A stretch of DNA of 29,547 nt from an uncultured Eubacteriales bacterium (GCA_900542395.1 UQNM01000030.1:1-29547); one strand, 5' to 3'; positions 6,585-17,824 are shown, numbered from the stretch's first letter. Program-made: numbers and translations. The notes: generated by a model from the sequence alone, not told the origin.

Positions 6585-8552
6585 ATGGAAAACCAAGACA
6601 TTCAGCAGCTTGACCAGCTTGAACGGCCGGACGGCGCTTACGACGAAAACCAAATTCAGGTTCTCGAAGGGCTTGAGGCCGTGCGCAAGAGGCCGGGCAT
6701 GTATATCGGCTCGACGGACGAGCGCGGCCTGCACCATCTGGTGTATGAAATCGTGGACAACGCGGTGGACGAGGCGCTGGCGGGCTTCTGCAACGAGATC
6801 ATTATCACGCTGCACAAGGACGGCTCCTGCTCCGTGCAGGACAACGGACGCGGCTTCCCGGTCGGCATTCACCCGAAGATCGGCCGCCCCGCGGTCGAGG
6901 TCTGCCTGACGATTCTGCACGCGGGCGGCAAGTTCGGCGGCGGCGGCTACAAGGTTTCCGGCGGTCTGCACGGCGTCGGCGCGTCGGTGGTCAACGCGCT
7001 CTCCAAGCACATGCAGGTCAACGTCTATCAGGAAGGAAAGATCTACCAGCAGGAGTATGCGCGCGGCAAGGTGCTCTACGACCTCAAGGTGATCGGCGAG
7101 ACCGAGCGCACCGGCACGACCATCCGCTTCTGGCCGGACGTCAAGGCTGAGGACGACCCGAACGGCATTTTCGAGACGGGCGATTTCCAGTACGACGTGC
7201 TCAAGACCCGCTTCCGCGAGATGGCGTTCCTCAACCGCGGCATTCGCATCGTCTTCCGCGACGAGCGTCCGGAAGAGCCGAAGGAGAACGTCTTCCACTA
7301 CGAAGGCGGCATCAGCGAGTTCGTCAAGTTCATCAACAAGAACAAAGAGGTTCTTTTTGCGGAGCCGATTTACATCAGCGGCCTCGTCGGCACGACGAGC
7401 GTTGAGGTGGCGATGCAGTATAACGACACCTACTCCGAGAACATCTTCGCGTTCGTCAACAACATCCACACGCCGGACGGCGGCACGCATCTGGCGGGCT
7501 TCAACATGGCGCTGACCCGCGTGATCAACGACTACGGCCGCAAGCACAACATCCTCAAGGCCAACGACACAAACCTCTCCGGCGAGGATACGCGCGAAGG
7601 TCTGGCGGCGATTGTCTCCGTCAAGCTGGAAGACCCGCAGTTCGAGAGCCAGACCAAATCCAAGCTGGGCAACAGCGAGGTGCGCACCATCGTCAATTCG
7701 CTCGTGGGCAAGCAGCTCGCCGACTATCTGGAGGAGAACCCGCAGGTCGCCAAGCTGATTCTGGATCGCTGTCTGGCCGCGTCCCGCGCGCGCGAGGCCG
7801 CCCGAAAGGCGCGCGACCTGACCCGCCGCAAGACGGTGCTGGAGAGCGCGAGCCTGCCGGGTAAGCTGGCGGACTGCTCCGAGCGCGACCCGGGCAAGTG
7901 CGAAATCTTCCTCGTCGAGGGCGATTCTGCAGGCGGCAGCGCCAAGATGGGGCGCGACCGCCACTTCCAGGCGATTCTGCCGCTGCGCGGCAAGATTCTG
8001 AACGTTGAAAAGACGCGGCTGGATCGCGTGCTCGCCAACGAGGAGATCAAGGCGATGATTACGGCGTTCGGCTGCGGCGTGGGCGACGAGTTCGATATCA
8101 CGAAGCTGCGCTACGACCGCATCGTCTGCATGACGGACGCCGACGTGGACGGCAGCCACATCCGCATCCTGATGCTGACGTTCTTCTATCGCTACATGCG
8201 CCCGCTGATCGAGCAGGGGCACGTTTACGCCGCTCAGCCGCCGCTCTACAAGGTGACCTACCAGAAGACGGAGCGCTACTGCTATTCCGACGCGGAGCTT
8301 GACAAGGTGATGACCGAAATCGGCCGCGAAAAGAAGCCGGACGTGCAGCGCTACAAGGGCCTTGGCGAGATGAGCGCCGAGCAGCTCTGGACGACGACGA
8401 TGAACCCCGAAACGCGCACCATGCTGCGCGTGTCCGTCGAGGACGCGATTGCCGCCGACGAAATTATGAGCCTGCTGATGGGCGAAAAGGTGGAGCCGCG
8501 CCGCGAATTTATCGAGCAGAACAGCAAACTGGTGCTGGATTTGGATATATAA
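6585..8552 (+). CDS. gyrB: DNA gyrase subunit B
   Basis: 655 residues. It supplies the ATPase and TOPRIM parts of the A2B2 gyrase that introduces negative supercoils. Visible: GHKL ATPase motifs EIVDNAVDEALAG (about residues 54-66), DNGRGFPVG (about 86-94) and GGGGYKVSGGLHGVGASVVNAL (about 117-138, mostly invariant); TOPRIM EGDSAGGSAKMGRDR (about 445-459), PLRGKILNVEKTR and DADVDGSHIR (about 519-528); and C-terminal QRYKGLGEMSAEQLW. This is the short gyrase form without the 170-residue proteobacterial insert. It follows remB closely; gyrA is 427 bp downstream after repeats. Confidence 0.98.
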   Translation: MENQDIQQLDQLERPDGAYDENQIQVLEGLEAVRKRPGMYIGSTDERGLHHLVYEIVDNAVDEALAGFCNEIIITLHKDGSCSVQDNGRGFPVGIHPKIGRPAVEVCLTILHAGGKFGGGGYKVSGGLHGVGASVVNALSKHMQVNVYQEGKIYQQEYARGKVLYDLKVIGETERTGTTIRFWPDVKAEDDPNGIFETGDFQYDVLKTRFREMAFLNRGIRIVFRDERPEEPKENVFHYEGGISEFVKFINKNKEVLFAEPIYISGLVGTTSVEVAMQYNDTYSENIFAFVNNIHTPDGGTHLAGFNMALTRVINDYGRKHNILKANDTNLSGEDTREGLAAIVSVKLEDPQFESQTKSKLGNSEVRTIVNSLVGKQLADYLEENPQVAKLILDRCLAASRAREAARKARDLTRRKTVLESASLPGKLADCSERDPGKCEIFLVEGDSAGGSAKMGRDRHFQAILPLRGKILNVEKTRLDRVLANEEIKAMITAFGCGVGDEFDITKLRYDRIVCMTDADVDGSHIRILMLTFFYRYMRPLIEQGHVYAAQPPLYKVTYQKTERYCYSDAELDKVMTEIGREKKPDVQRYKGLGEMSAEQLWTTTMNPETRTMLRVSVEDAIAADEIMSLLMGEKVEPRREFIEQNSKLVLDLDI

Positions 8553-8649
8553 CTCCTTCAGTCACGCTTCGCGCGACAGACCTTCGGCGTTCCGCTTGCC
8601 TGCCTCCCGCACAGCGGGCGGCAAGCTCTACGCCCTCAAAGAGGGAGCC
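8552..8649. repeat. Dispersed palindromic repeat, family A copy 3
   Basis: Starts ACTCCTTCAGTCACGC on the last base of the gyrB stop codon, identical over 16 bp to the inverted end of the copy before nrdG. It contains the hairpin GCTTGCC (8594-8600) + CCCGC-ACA-GCGGG + GGCAAGC (8630-8636) and ends CTCAAAGAGGGAGCC. Confidence 0.8.
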
Positions 8650-8979
8650 TTATAACGCAAAAAATGGTTCTTTCCTAATTATCGCAAAGCGATCAATAAA
8701 GGCGGGAAATGGGACTGTCAAGCTAATAACACCGATATTTCAAGAGCAAAACTAAGTATTTGCGCCCGAAGGTTTCCAAAGGGCGATGCGCCAACGGGCG
8801 CCGTAAACGTTCGGAAAGCCCTTTGGTGGGGCGATGGGGCAAAGCCCCATATCCTAAAACGCTTAGATATTTGTTTAATATGTGTTGCTTGAAATGTTCG
8901 GCTTAAGCTTGATAGCCCCCAGGGCTTGGGGCAAGACCCCGACGTTCCCCCAAACATTCCTGAGAAAGGGGAAAATAAG
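8650..8979. repeat. Non-coding gyrB-gyrA spacer with family B repeat pieces
   Basis: No gene is seen. The spacer holds GGTGGGGCGATGGGGCAAAG at 8825-8844, running on to CCCCATATCCT (8855), similar to the stretch before the hydrogenase gene (26421-26452). It also holds AGGGCTTGGGGCAAGACCCC followed by GACGTTCCCC (8921-8950), which resembles the repeat after ychF (24930-24956). CTTTGG/CCAAAG-type inverted pieces lie between (8770-8830). No convincing gyrA promoter was found, so gyrA may be read through from gyrB. Confidence 0.6.
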
Positions 8980-11535
<2,556 letters not shown>

Positions 11536-11562
11536 ACAGAGCGCCAACGGGCGATTCAAGGG

Positions 11563-11602
11563 GAGGCTGTCACGCGAAAGGGCTGGGCAGTCTCTCTTTT
11601 TC
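11563..11602 (+). terminator. Terminator after gyrA
   Basis: GAGGCTGTC (11563-11571) pairs with GGCAGTCTC (11586-11594) using two G-U pairs, followed by a T-rich run (11597-11602). Confidence 0.65.
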
Positions 11603-11642
11603 TTGAGAAAAAAGCAAAGGCGTTAAACGAAAGGGAGACCCC

Positions 11643-12527
11643 ATGAACAATCAAAAGAAAGCGCTCCTCGTGGCGCTCGCCGTGACGGGCGTGAGCATCT
11701 CCGGCCCGATGGTCAAGTGGTCGCTGTCCTGCGGCGCGTCGCCGGTGATGGTCGCCTTTGGCCGCATGGCGATCAGCTTCCTGCTGCTGCTGGTTCCCGC
11801 GCTCAGGAGCGGCGAATTGCAGGCCATCCTCCGCGCGCCGAAAAAGCAGGTTGCGCTGGCCTGCGCGGCGGGGCTGCTGCTCGCGCTGCATTACACCTGC
11901 TGGATGACCTCGCTCAGCTTTGCCTCCACGTTCGTCTCCACGGCGCTGGTGTGCACGCAGCCGCTCTTCGTCGCGGCGCTTTCCGGCGTGCTGCTGCACG
12001 AGCCGATCAAGCGCGAGGCCGTGCCGGGCGCGGTGGTCGCGGTCGTCGGCGCGGCGGCCATCGGCCTGCTCTCCATGGGCGGCGAAAGCGGCAGCCTGCT
12101 GGGCGACGCGCTGGCGCTGATCGGCGCGGCGTTCATCGCGGGGCACTGGCTGACCAGCCGCGCGGCGCGGCGCAACCTGCCCGCGCTGGGCTTTATGACG
12201 TTCGTTTACGGCGTGACGGCGGTGTTTCTGCTGCTGATTTCGCCGTTTGCGGGCGGTCTGGCGGTGACGGGGGAATCGCTCTACGGCATCATCGTGCTGG
12301 CGGTGGCCTGCACGCTCGGCGGCCACGCGCTGATGACCTATCTGCTCGGCTTTGTGAGCGCGGACGTGGTCTCCTTCGCGCTGCTGGCCGAACCGATCGG
12401 CGCGGCGGTTTGGGCGCTGCTGCTGTTCCACGAAAAGGTGACGCCGCCGCTGATGATCGGCGGCCTGACGGTCATCGTCGGGCTGATGCTCTACACCTAT
12501 GGCGAAATGAAGGCGGGCAAGCGATAA
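11643..12527 (+). CDS. DMT-superfamily (EamA) transporter
   Basis: 294 residues, almost wholly hydrophobic, with about ten membrane segments in two EamA halves. The first half starts KALLVALAVTGVSISGPMVKW and includes the family-typical FVSTALVCTQPLFVAALSGVLLHE. The second half starts near ALIGAAFIAGHWL and ends ALLLFHEKVTPPLMIGGLTVIVGLML, the usual EamA close. It is probably an exporter or permease for a small metabolite; the substrate cannot be read from sequence. GGGAG precedes the ATG closely. It sits alone between the gyrA terminator and the asnS promoter, with its own start region at 11603-11642 lacking an obvious promoter. Confidence 0.9.
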   Translation: MNNQKKALLVALAVTGVSISGPMVKWSLSCGASPVMVAFGRMAISFLLLLVPALRSGELQAILRAPKKQVALACAAGLLLALHYTCWMTSLSFASTFVSTALVCTQPLFVAALSGVLLHEPIKREAVPGAVVAVVGAAAIGLLSMGGESGSLLGDALALIGAAFIAGHWLTSRAARRNLPALGFMTFVYGVTAVFLLLISPFAGGLAVTGESLYGIIVLAVACTLGGHALMTYLLGFVSADVVSFALLAEPIGAAVWALLLFHEKVTPPLMIGGLTVIVGLMLYTYGEMKAGKR

Positions 12528-12530
12528 CCC

Positions 12531-12559
12531 TTGCCTTTTCCGGGCGTTTTTGCTATCAT
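12531..12559 (+). promoter_or_regulatory. asnS promoter
   Basis: TTGCCT (12531-12536), 17-bp spacer, TATCAT (12554-12559) with extended -10 TGC. It starts four bases after the transporter stop codon. Confidence 0.75.
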
Positions 12560-12617
12560 ATAGCGGTATAGACAGAAAGAAACGCGGGCGTTTTGCCTGC
12601 GGAAAAGAGGAAATCAT

Positions 12618-13991
12618 ATGGCGAATCAGAATGTGCTCGACCTGCGGGATGTGGCCGCGAAGAGCCGCGAGCTCGAAGGTCAGGTTGTGACGGTGGAAGG
12701 CTGGGTGCGCAACCACCGCAAGCAGAAGAGCATCGGCTTCATCGAGTTCTACGACGGAACGGTGCTCGCGCCGATGCAGATCGTTTATGACGATCAGGTG
12801 AAGGACTTTGCCGCGGTGCAGGCCATCCGCAACGGCGCGGCCGTGCGCGCGACGGGCAAGCTCGTCCCCGGCCGCAACGGCGCGCTGGAGATGCAGGCGG
12901 CGGAGATCATCCTCGAGGGCGACTGCACGGAGGATTATCCGCTCCAGCCCAAGCGCCACACGCTCGAGTTTCTGCGCGACATCGCGTATCTGCGCCCGCG
13001 CACGCGCCTGTTTCAGGCGGTGTTCCGCGTCCGCTCCATCGCGGCGCAGGCGGTGCACAACTACTTCCAGAGCCGCGGCTACGTGTATGTGCACACCCCG
13101 CTGATCACCGCGAACGACGCGGAGGGCGCGGGAAACACCTTCACCGTGACCAATCAGGAGATGGGCAAGCCCTACAAGGCGGAGAACGATTTCTTCGGCC
13201 GGGCGACCGCGCTGGCCGTGACGGGTCAGCTTGAGGCGGAGACGTATGCGCTGGCCTACAAGCGCGTGTACACCTTCGGCCCGACCTTCCGCGCGGAGAA
13301 CTCCAACACGAAGACCCACGCGGCCGAGTTTTGGATGATCGAGCCGGAAATCTGCTTCTGCGACCTGAACGGCCTGATGGACATCGAGGAGGATTTCCTC
13401 AAGTCCGTCGTGCAGGAGGTGCTGGACAAGGCCATGCCGGAGCTGGAGTTCCTGCAGGGCTACGCGAAGAGCAACCTGATTGAAAAATTGCAGACGCTCA
13501 CAAAGTCGCACGTCGCGCGCGTGACGCACGCGGAGGCCATCGACATCCTGCAGCACGCGACGCATCCGTTCGAGCATCCGGCGGTGCAGGGCGAAGATCT
13601 GTTCAAGGAGCACGAGAAATATCTGACGGAGGAGCACTTCAAATCCCCTGTGTTCGTCTACGACTGGCCGAAGGAGATCAAGGCGTTCTACATGTATCAG
13701 AACGACGACGGCAAGACTGTGCGCGGCGTCGATCTGCTGGTGCCGGGCTCCGGCGAGCTGATGGGCGGCAGCGAGCGCGAGACGCGCCTTGATCTGCTGA
13801 CCGGGCGCATGGATGAGCTGAACATCTCCAAGGAGCAGATGGATTGGTACGTCAACCTGCGGCGCTTCGGCGGCTGCACCCATTCCGGCTTCGGCATGGG
13901 CTTTGAGCGCCTGATTATGTATTTGACGGATATCGAGAATATCCGCGACGTGATTCCGTATCCCCGCACGCCGGGCAACTGCGAGTTCTAA
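12618..13991 (+). CDS. asnS: Asparaginyl-tRNA synthetase
   Basis: 457 residues, class IIb aminoacyl-tRNA synthetase charging tRNA-Asn. The N-terminal OB-fold anticodon-binding domain contains GWVRNHRKQKSIGFIEFYDG (about residues 29-48). Catalytic motif 2 is FGPTFRAENSNTKTHAAEFWMIEPE (about 219-243), the AsnRS form rather than AspRS. Motif 3 is GFGMGFERLIMYLTDIENIRDVIPYPRTPG close to the C-terminus. Length is normal. AGAGG at 12606-12610 places the ATG. T-box elements are common before such genes in Clostridia, but the leader here is only about 50 bp and cannot hold one. Confidence 0.98.
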   Translation: MANQNVLDLRDVAAKSRELEGQVVTVEGWVRNHRKQKSIGFIEFYDGTVLAPMQIVYDDQVKDFAAVQAIRNGAAVRATGKLVPGRNGALEMQAAEIILEGDCTEDYPLQPKRHTLEFLRDIAYLRPRTRLFQAVFRVRSIAAQAVHNYFQSRGYVYVHTPLITANDAEGAGNTFTVTNQEMGKPYKAENDFFGRATALAVTGQLEAETYALAYKRVYTFGPTFRAENSNTKTHAAEFWMIEPEICFCDLNGLMDIEEDFLKSVVQEVLDKAMPELEFLQGYAKSNLIEKLQTLTKSHVARVTHAEAIDILQHATHPFEHPAVQGEDLFKEHEKYLTEEHFKSPVFVYDWPKEIKAFYMYQNDDGKTVRGVDLLVPGSGELMGGSERETRLDLLTGRMDELNISKEQMDWYVNLRRFGGCTHSGFGMGFERLIMYLTDIENIRDVIPYPRTPGNCEF

Positions 13992-14078
13992 GAGACGTTG
14001 TAAACGCTCGGAAACACGTTATCGGAATTTGTGCAAAATTCGGATGGGCTCATTTGCTGTAAGAAAGATTGTTTCATC

Positions 14079-14786
14079 ATGGACGAGAGATTTGTAAGAA
14101 CGGCGCTCATCTTCGGCGAGGACGGCATGCGGCGGCTCAGCGATGCGCGCGTCGCGGTATTCGGCGTCGGCGGCGTCGGCGGGCACTTGGTGCAGGCGCT
14201 GGCGCGCGCGGGCGTGGGGCATATCACCGTGATCGACGACGACGTGGTGAGCGTGTCCAACATCAACCGTCAGGCCGTCGCGATGGATTCCACCGTCGGC
14301 CGCCCGAAGGTCGAGGTGATCGCCGAGCAGGTGCGGGACATCAACCCGGCCTGCGAGGTGACGCCGCTGCGCCTGTTTTACACGCCGGAGAACGCCGAGA
14401 CGCTCGACTTGGTGCGGTTTGACGCGATTGCGGATTGCATCGACGCGGTGAAGGCGAAGGTCACGCTGATCTGCCGCGCCAAGGAGGCGGGCGTGTACGC
14501 CATCAGCGCGATGGGCGCGGGCAACAAGCTCGACCCGACGCGGTTCAAGGTGACGGATATCGCCCAAACCAGCGTCTGCCCGCTCTGCCGCGTGATGCGC
14601 ACCCAGCTCAAAAAGCGCGGCGTGGCGCACCACACGGTCGTCTACTCCACCGAGGAGCCGCTGAAGATCGTCGCGGACGAGCAAAACGGCCGCCATGCGC
14701 CCGGAAGCGTCAGCTTTGTGCCGCCGGTCGTCGGGCTGATTATGGCGGGCGAAATCATCAAAACCATCGCAAGGGGGAACGCTTGA
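14079..14786 (+). CDS. tcdA: tRNA threonylcarbamoyladenosine dehydratase (TcdA/CsdL family)
   Basis: 235 residues, E1-like/ThiF fold. Known members use ATP to cyclise t6A37 in tRNA to ct6A. The Rossmann motif VAVFGVGGVGGHLVQALARAG (mostly glycine-defined) starts near residue 25. It is followed by the acidic IDDDVVSVSNINRQ and later GAGNKLDPTRFKVTDI, a TcdA signature. CPLCRVMR is a CxxC pair near residue 168. The C-terminus FVPPVVGLIMAGEIIK is typical. The ATG at 14079 is preferred over a GTG at 14031 because the family begins about ten residues before FGEDGM; the SD is weak. The stop overlaps the next start by one base (TGATG), implying coupled translation. Confidence 0.9.
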   Translation: MDERFVRTALIFGEDGMRRLSDARVAVFGVGGVGGHLVQALARAGVGHITVIDDDVVSVSNINRQAVAMDSTVGRPKVEVIAEQVRDINPACEVTPLRLFYTPENAETLDLVRFDAIADCIDAVKAKVTLICRAKEAGVYAISAMGAGNKLDPTRFKVTDIAQTSVCPLCRVMRTQLKKRGVAHHTVVYSTEEPLKIVADEQNGRHAPGSVSFVPPVVGLIMAGEIIKTIARGNA

Positions 14787-15601
14787 TGCAGGGAGCGGTA
14801 GCGCGCGAGGAGATTGAGCTGTCGTTTAAGCGGTATATCCTCGAAAAGACGGAGGCGTTTGCCCACGAGCCGATGGAGGACGTATACCGCGTGAATCTGC
14901 TCGGGCAGATGCTCGACCGATACGACGAATTGCGCCAAAAGGGGCTGAGCGGCGACGCGGCCTTGCAGCGGACGACGGCGGATTACGCCGACATCCCCGC
15001 GCGGATGCGCCGCGAGGGTTTTGAAGAGGCGGGCGCGCACCGGACGGAGGCGCGCTGGCCGCAGATGACCGAGGAGGAAGCCGCCGACTACGTGAAGCAG
15101 AGCGACGCCTACGCGCGCAAAATCGCGATGGGCACGGCGCTTTGCAGCGCCTGCGTCGCGCCGATGATGCTGCTGGTCGCGCTGATGTCGGCGTTCGGCA
15201 GGCCGGATGTGGGCGGCATGCTCGGCTGCGTGAACATGTTCGTCATGATCGGCATGGGCGTTTACTGTCTGGTGACGGCGAAAAAGCCGGAGAACCGCAG
15301 CCGGATTCGAAGCGGAAAATTCTCCCTGAGCGCGTCCCTGCGCAAAAAGCTGATGGCGCGCAAAGCGCGCGCCGACGAGAAGGCGCGGCACAAAAAGGGC
15401 TTCGGCTGCGCGCTGCTGGCGACGTGCGTTTTGCCGATCTTCGCCGGCGCGGCGCTGGACAGCGTATGGCGCTTGTACAGCAGCAACCCGTTCGCGATTC
15501 TCGGCGTGGGCGCAATGTTTCTGATGATCGGCGCGGGGGTTTACGAGCTGACCGCCGCCAACGGAGAAAAGAAGCCGATCAAGGATTTGCTGAAGGAATG
15601 A
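14786..15601 (+). CDS. Four-pass membrane protein with permease-prefix-like N-terminus
   Basis: 271 residues from the ATG that overlaps the tcdA stop. About residues 1-75 are helical and charged (MLDRYDELRQKGLSGDAALQR), resembling the HAAS/permease-prefix domains that precede membrane parts in Firmicutes. Two hairpins of membrane helices follow, at about 115-175 and 210-260. They look like an internal duplication: FVMIGMGVYCLVTAKKPENR in the first and FLMIGAGVYELTAANGEKKP in the second, each preceded by a Cys-rich helix (LCSACVAPM; ALLATCVLPI). A basic loop (about 180-205) separates them. No enzymatic motif is seen. Function unknown. Confidence 0.8.
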   Translation: MQGAVAREEIELSFKRYILEKTEAFAHEPMEDVYRVNLLGQMLDRYDELRQKGLSGDAALQRTTADYADIPARMRREGFEEAGAHRTEARWPQMTEEEAADYVKQSDAYARKIAMGTALCSACVAPMMLLVALMSAFGRPDVGGMLGCVNMFVMIGMGVYCLVTAKKPENRSRIRSGKFSLSASLRKKLMARKARADEKARHKKGFGCALLATCVLPIFAGAALDSVWRLYSSNPFAILGVGAMFLMIGAGVYELTAANGEKKPIKDLLKE

Positions 15602-15650
15602 TTCCCGGCGCGTGCGCGTGTACGGCGCATGGCGCAGAAAGGAAAGAAAA

Positions 15651-16778
15651 ATGGCATCACCCGTAACGTTTGACCTTGTCAAAAAGGACGCGAAAACCCA
15701 TGCGCGGCGCGGCGTTGTGCATACCCCGCACGGTGACATCCAGACCCCGATCTTCATGCCGGTGGGCACGCAGGCGACCGTCAAGGGGACGACCCCGCGC
15801 GAACTGAACGAGGTCGGCGCGCAGATCATCCTCTCCAACACCTATCACCTGCACGTGCGCCCAGGAGAGGCGCTGGTGAAGGAGGCGGGCGGGCTGCACA
15901 AATTTATGAGCTGGGATAAGCCGATCCTCACCGATTCCGGCGGATTCCAGGTCTTCTCGCTCGCCAGCCTGCGCAAGATCAAGGAGGAGGGTGTGCATTT
16001 CCGCAGCCACCTCGACGGCAGCAAGATGTTCATCGGTCCGGAGACCAGCATGGCCATTCAGGAGGCGCTGGGCAGCGACATCGCCATGGCGTTTGACGTG
16101 TGCTCGCCGTATCCCTGCGACCACAAGACCGCGCAGGAGGCCATGCTCCGCACGCACCGCTGGGCGAAGCGCTGCAAGGAATACCACACGCGCGAGGATC
16201 AGGCCGTGTTCGGCATTGTGCAGGGCGCGTTTTACGAGGATCTGCGCATCGAGAGCGCGAAGGCGCTGAGCGATATGGATTTCCCCGGCTACGGCATCGG
16301 CGGCCTTTCCGTCGGCGAGCCGAAGCCCATCATGTATGGCATGCTCGACGCGATGATGCCCTATATGCCGGTGAACAAGCCGCGCTATCTGATGGGCGTG
16401 GGCAGCCCGGATTGCCTCGTGGAGGGCGTGTATCGCGGCATTGATATGTTCGACTGCGTGCTCGCCACCCGCATCGCGCGCAACGGCACCTGTTTCACCG
16501 ATCAGGGGCGGCTGGTCATCCGCAACGCGCAATACGCCCACGATTTCGGCCCGATTGAAGAGGGATGCGACTGCTACGCCTGCCGGAATTTCTCCCGCGC
16601 GTACATCCGCCACCTCATCAAGGCGGGCGAGATCACCGGCGGACGGCTGGCGACGATCCACAACCTGCGCTATCTGCTCAGGCTGATGGAGCGTATCCGC
16701 AAGGCCATCGAGGAGGATCGCTACGAGGAATTCCGCCGCGATTTCTTCAATCATTACGACATGAGCCGGAATTTCTGA
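15651..16778 (+). CDS. tgt: Queuine/preQ1 tRNA-guanine transglycosylase
   Basis: 375 residues, TIM-barrel enzyme that swaps guanine-34 in GUN-anticodon tRNAs for preQ1. Visible: general acid/base D95 in TDSGGFQVFSL, substrate loop GGLSVGEPK, nucleophile D268 in MFDCVLATR, and the zinc site CDCYACRNFSRAYIRHLIKAGE with a histidine in TIHN further on. The ATG at 15651 is used because AAAGGA (15638-15643) precedes it; the upstream GTG at 15612 has none. The gene follows the membrane protein after 49 bp. It precedes yajC, as is common (tgt-yajC-secDF), although secD and secF are not found here. Confidence 0.97.
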   Translation: MASPVTFDLVKKDAKTHARRGVVHTPHGDIQTPIFMPVGTQATVKGTTPRELNEVGAQIILSNTYHLHVRPGEALVKEAGGLHKFMSWDKPILTDSGGFQVFSLASLRKIKEEGVHFRSHLDGSKMFIGPETSMAIQEALGSDIAMAFDVCSPYPCDHKTAQEAMLRTHRWAKRCKEYHTREDQAVFGIVQGAFYEDLRIESAKALSDMDFPGYGIGGLSVGEPKPIMYGMLDAMMPYMPVNKPRYLMGVGSPDCLVEGVYRGIDMFDCVLATRIARNGTCFTDQGRLVIRNAQYAHDFGPIEEGCDCYACRNFSRAYIRHLIKAGEITGGRLATIHNLRYLLRLMERIRKAIEEDRYEEFRRDFFNHYDMSRNF

Positions 16779-16820
16779 TGCAATCCCGCTGCGGTCAGTC
16801 GATGAATTTGCCCGCAACAG

Positions 16821-16849
16821 TTGCAGAACAAGGAAAAACAGGCTATAAT
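16821..16849 (+). promoter_or_regulatory. yajC promoter
   Basis: TTGCAG (16821-16826), 17-bp spacer, TATAAT (16844-16849). Confidence 0.75.
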
Positions 16850-16889
16850 AATGAAGTTACCCAATGAATGAAAGGATGTGTCTTTCCCC

Positions 16890-17285
16890 ATGAAGTATGC
16901 CCTTATGAACCTGCTGGCTGACGCCGCCGCCACCACCGCGACGACCGACGCGGCCGCCGCGACCGAGACCATGGGCACCGGCGCGACCATCATCTACTAT
17001 GCCGTGCAGTTTGTGCCGATGATCCTGATCTTCGTCGTGTTCTACTTCCTGCTGATCCGTCCGCAGCGCAAGAAGGACAAGGAAGCCAAGACGATGCTCG
17101 ACAACCTCAAGGTTGGCGACCGCATCTGCACCATCGGCGGCATTTACGCGACCATCGTCCGCATCAAGGACGACGTGCTGACCGTCGAGGTCGGCGACCA
17201 GAAGACCCAGATGATGATCGCCCGCTGGGCCGTGCGCAACGTGGAGCAGCTCTCCGTGACCAACGATTCCGAGCAGCTCATCTGA
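16890..17285 (+). CDS. yajC: Preprotein translocase subunit YajC
   Basis: 131 residues, accessory single-pass subunit of the Sec translocase (with SecDF). An N-terminal Ala/Thr-rich stretch (about residues 10-30, ADAAATTATTDAAAATETMG) precedes one membrane helix (about 35-58). The helix is followed by the diagnostic RPQRKKDKEAKTML, then LKVGDRICTIGGIYATIVRI and a TVEVGDQKTQMMIAR segment. The Ala/Thr-rich extension is longer than in most YajC. The ATG at 16890 is preferred; a GTG at 16878 is too close to AAAGGA (16871-16876). A strong terminator at 17301 ends the unit, and secD/secF are absent downstream. Confidence 0.95.
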   Translation: MKYALMNLLADAAATTATTDAAAATETMGTGATIIYYAVQFVPMILIFVVFYFLLIRPQRKKDKEAKTMLDNLKVGDRICTIGGIYATIVRIKDDVLTVEVGDQKTQMMIARWAVRNVEQLSVTNDSEQLI

Positions 17286-17300
17286 TTTCCCGCATAAGAT

Positions 17301-17342
17301 AAACCGCCCCGTCATAGTTTTGGCTGTGACAGGGCGGTTTTT
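17301..17342 (+). terminator. Terminator after yajC
   Basis: AAACCGCCC with GTCA pairs with TGAC and AGGGCGGTTT across loop TAGTTTTGGCTG, then TTTT. Confidence 0.88.
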
Positions 17343-17365
17343 CGTGGGAAAGAGAGGGGAAGAAC

Positions 17366-17815
17366 GTGGAAAATCAAACCTTTGCTTCGTCAAGGGGCGT
17401 CGGCTCGTTCAAGCGGACGACGCGAAGAAGCGCACGCAGAACGGAGAAAAACGCAATGTTTGCCGTGCTGCGCGGGGTGCTCGTCGCGGCGGCGATCACC
17501 GTCATCGGCGTGGCGGTCTTCGCGCTGATTCTGAATTGGTGGAATGCCAGCGACCGCGCCATCACGGCCGTCAATCAGGTGGTGAAGTTCGTGTCCATCC
17601 TCGCGGGCGTGACGACCGCCATGCGCGCGGGGGAGAGCGGCGGCGCCATGCGCGGCGCTTGCGTCGGGCTGCTGTATATGGCGCTGGGGATCGTCTGCTA
17701 TGCGCTGATGATGGGGCAAAGCCCGAGGCTGACCGCCTATCTCGCCGATTTGGGCATGGGGCTGGCCGCGGGCGGCTTGTTCGGGATGATTCTGACAGCG
17801 CGGAAGACGGGCTGA
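17366..17815 (+). CDS. TIGR04086-type small membrane protein
   Basis: 149 residues with a basic N-terminus (SFKRTTRRSARRTEKN) and four hydrophobic segments: about 34-58 (LRGVLVAAAITVIGVAVFALI), 70-85, 97-113 and 124-143. Polar signature residues lie within the helices (VNQVVKFVSILAGVTTAMRAG). This size, topology and position directly after yajC match the TIGR04086 membrane proteins of Clostridia, whose role is unknown. The GTG start is chosen because AGAGGGGA (17353-17360) lies close upstream; an ATG at 17456 would drop the basic N-terminus. It converges with the rhomboid-like gene on the other strand. Confidence 0.75.
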   Translation: MENQTFASSRGVGSFKRTTRRSARRTEKNAMFAVLRGVLVAAAITVIGVAVFALILNWWNASDRAITAVNQVVKFVSILAGVTTAMRAGESGGAMRGACVGLLYMALGIVCYALMMGQSPRLTAYLADLGMGLAAGGLFGMILTARKTG

Positions 17816-17824
17816 GAGATATAA

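Noticed and set aside
12560..12617. T-box riboswitch before asnS
   Set aside because: The leader between promoter and start is about 50 bp, far too short for a T-box.
14435..14785. N-terminal extension of the membrane protein into tcdA
   Set aside because: The extension is tcdA read in the wrong frame; the ATG at 14786 overlaps the tcdA stop and gives a sensible protein.
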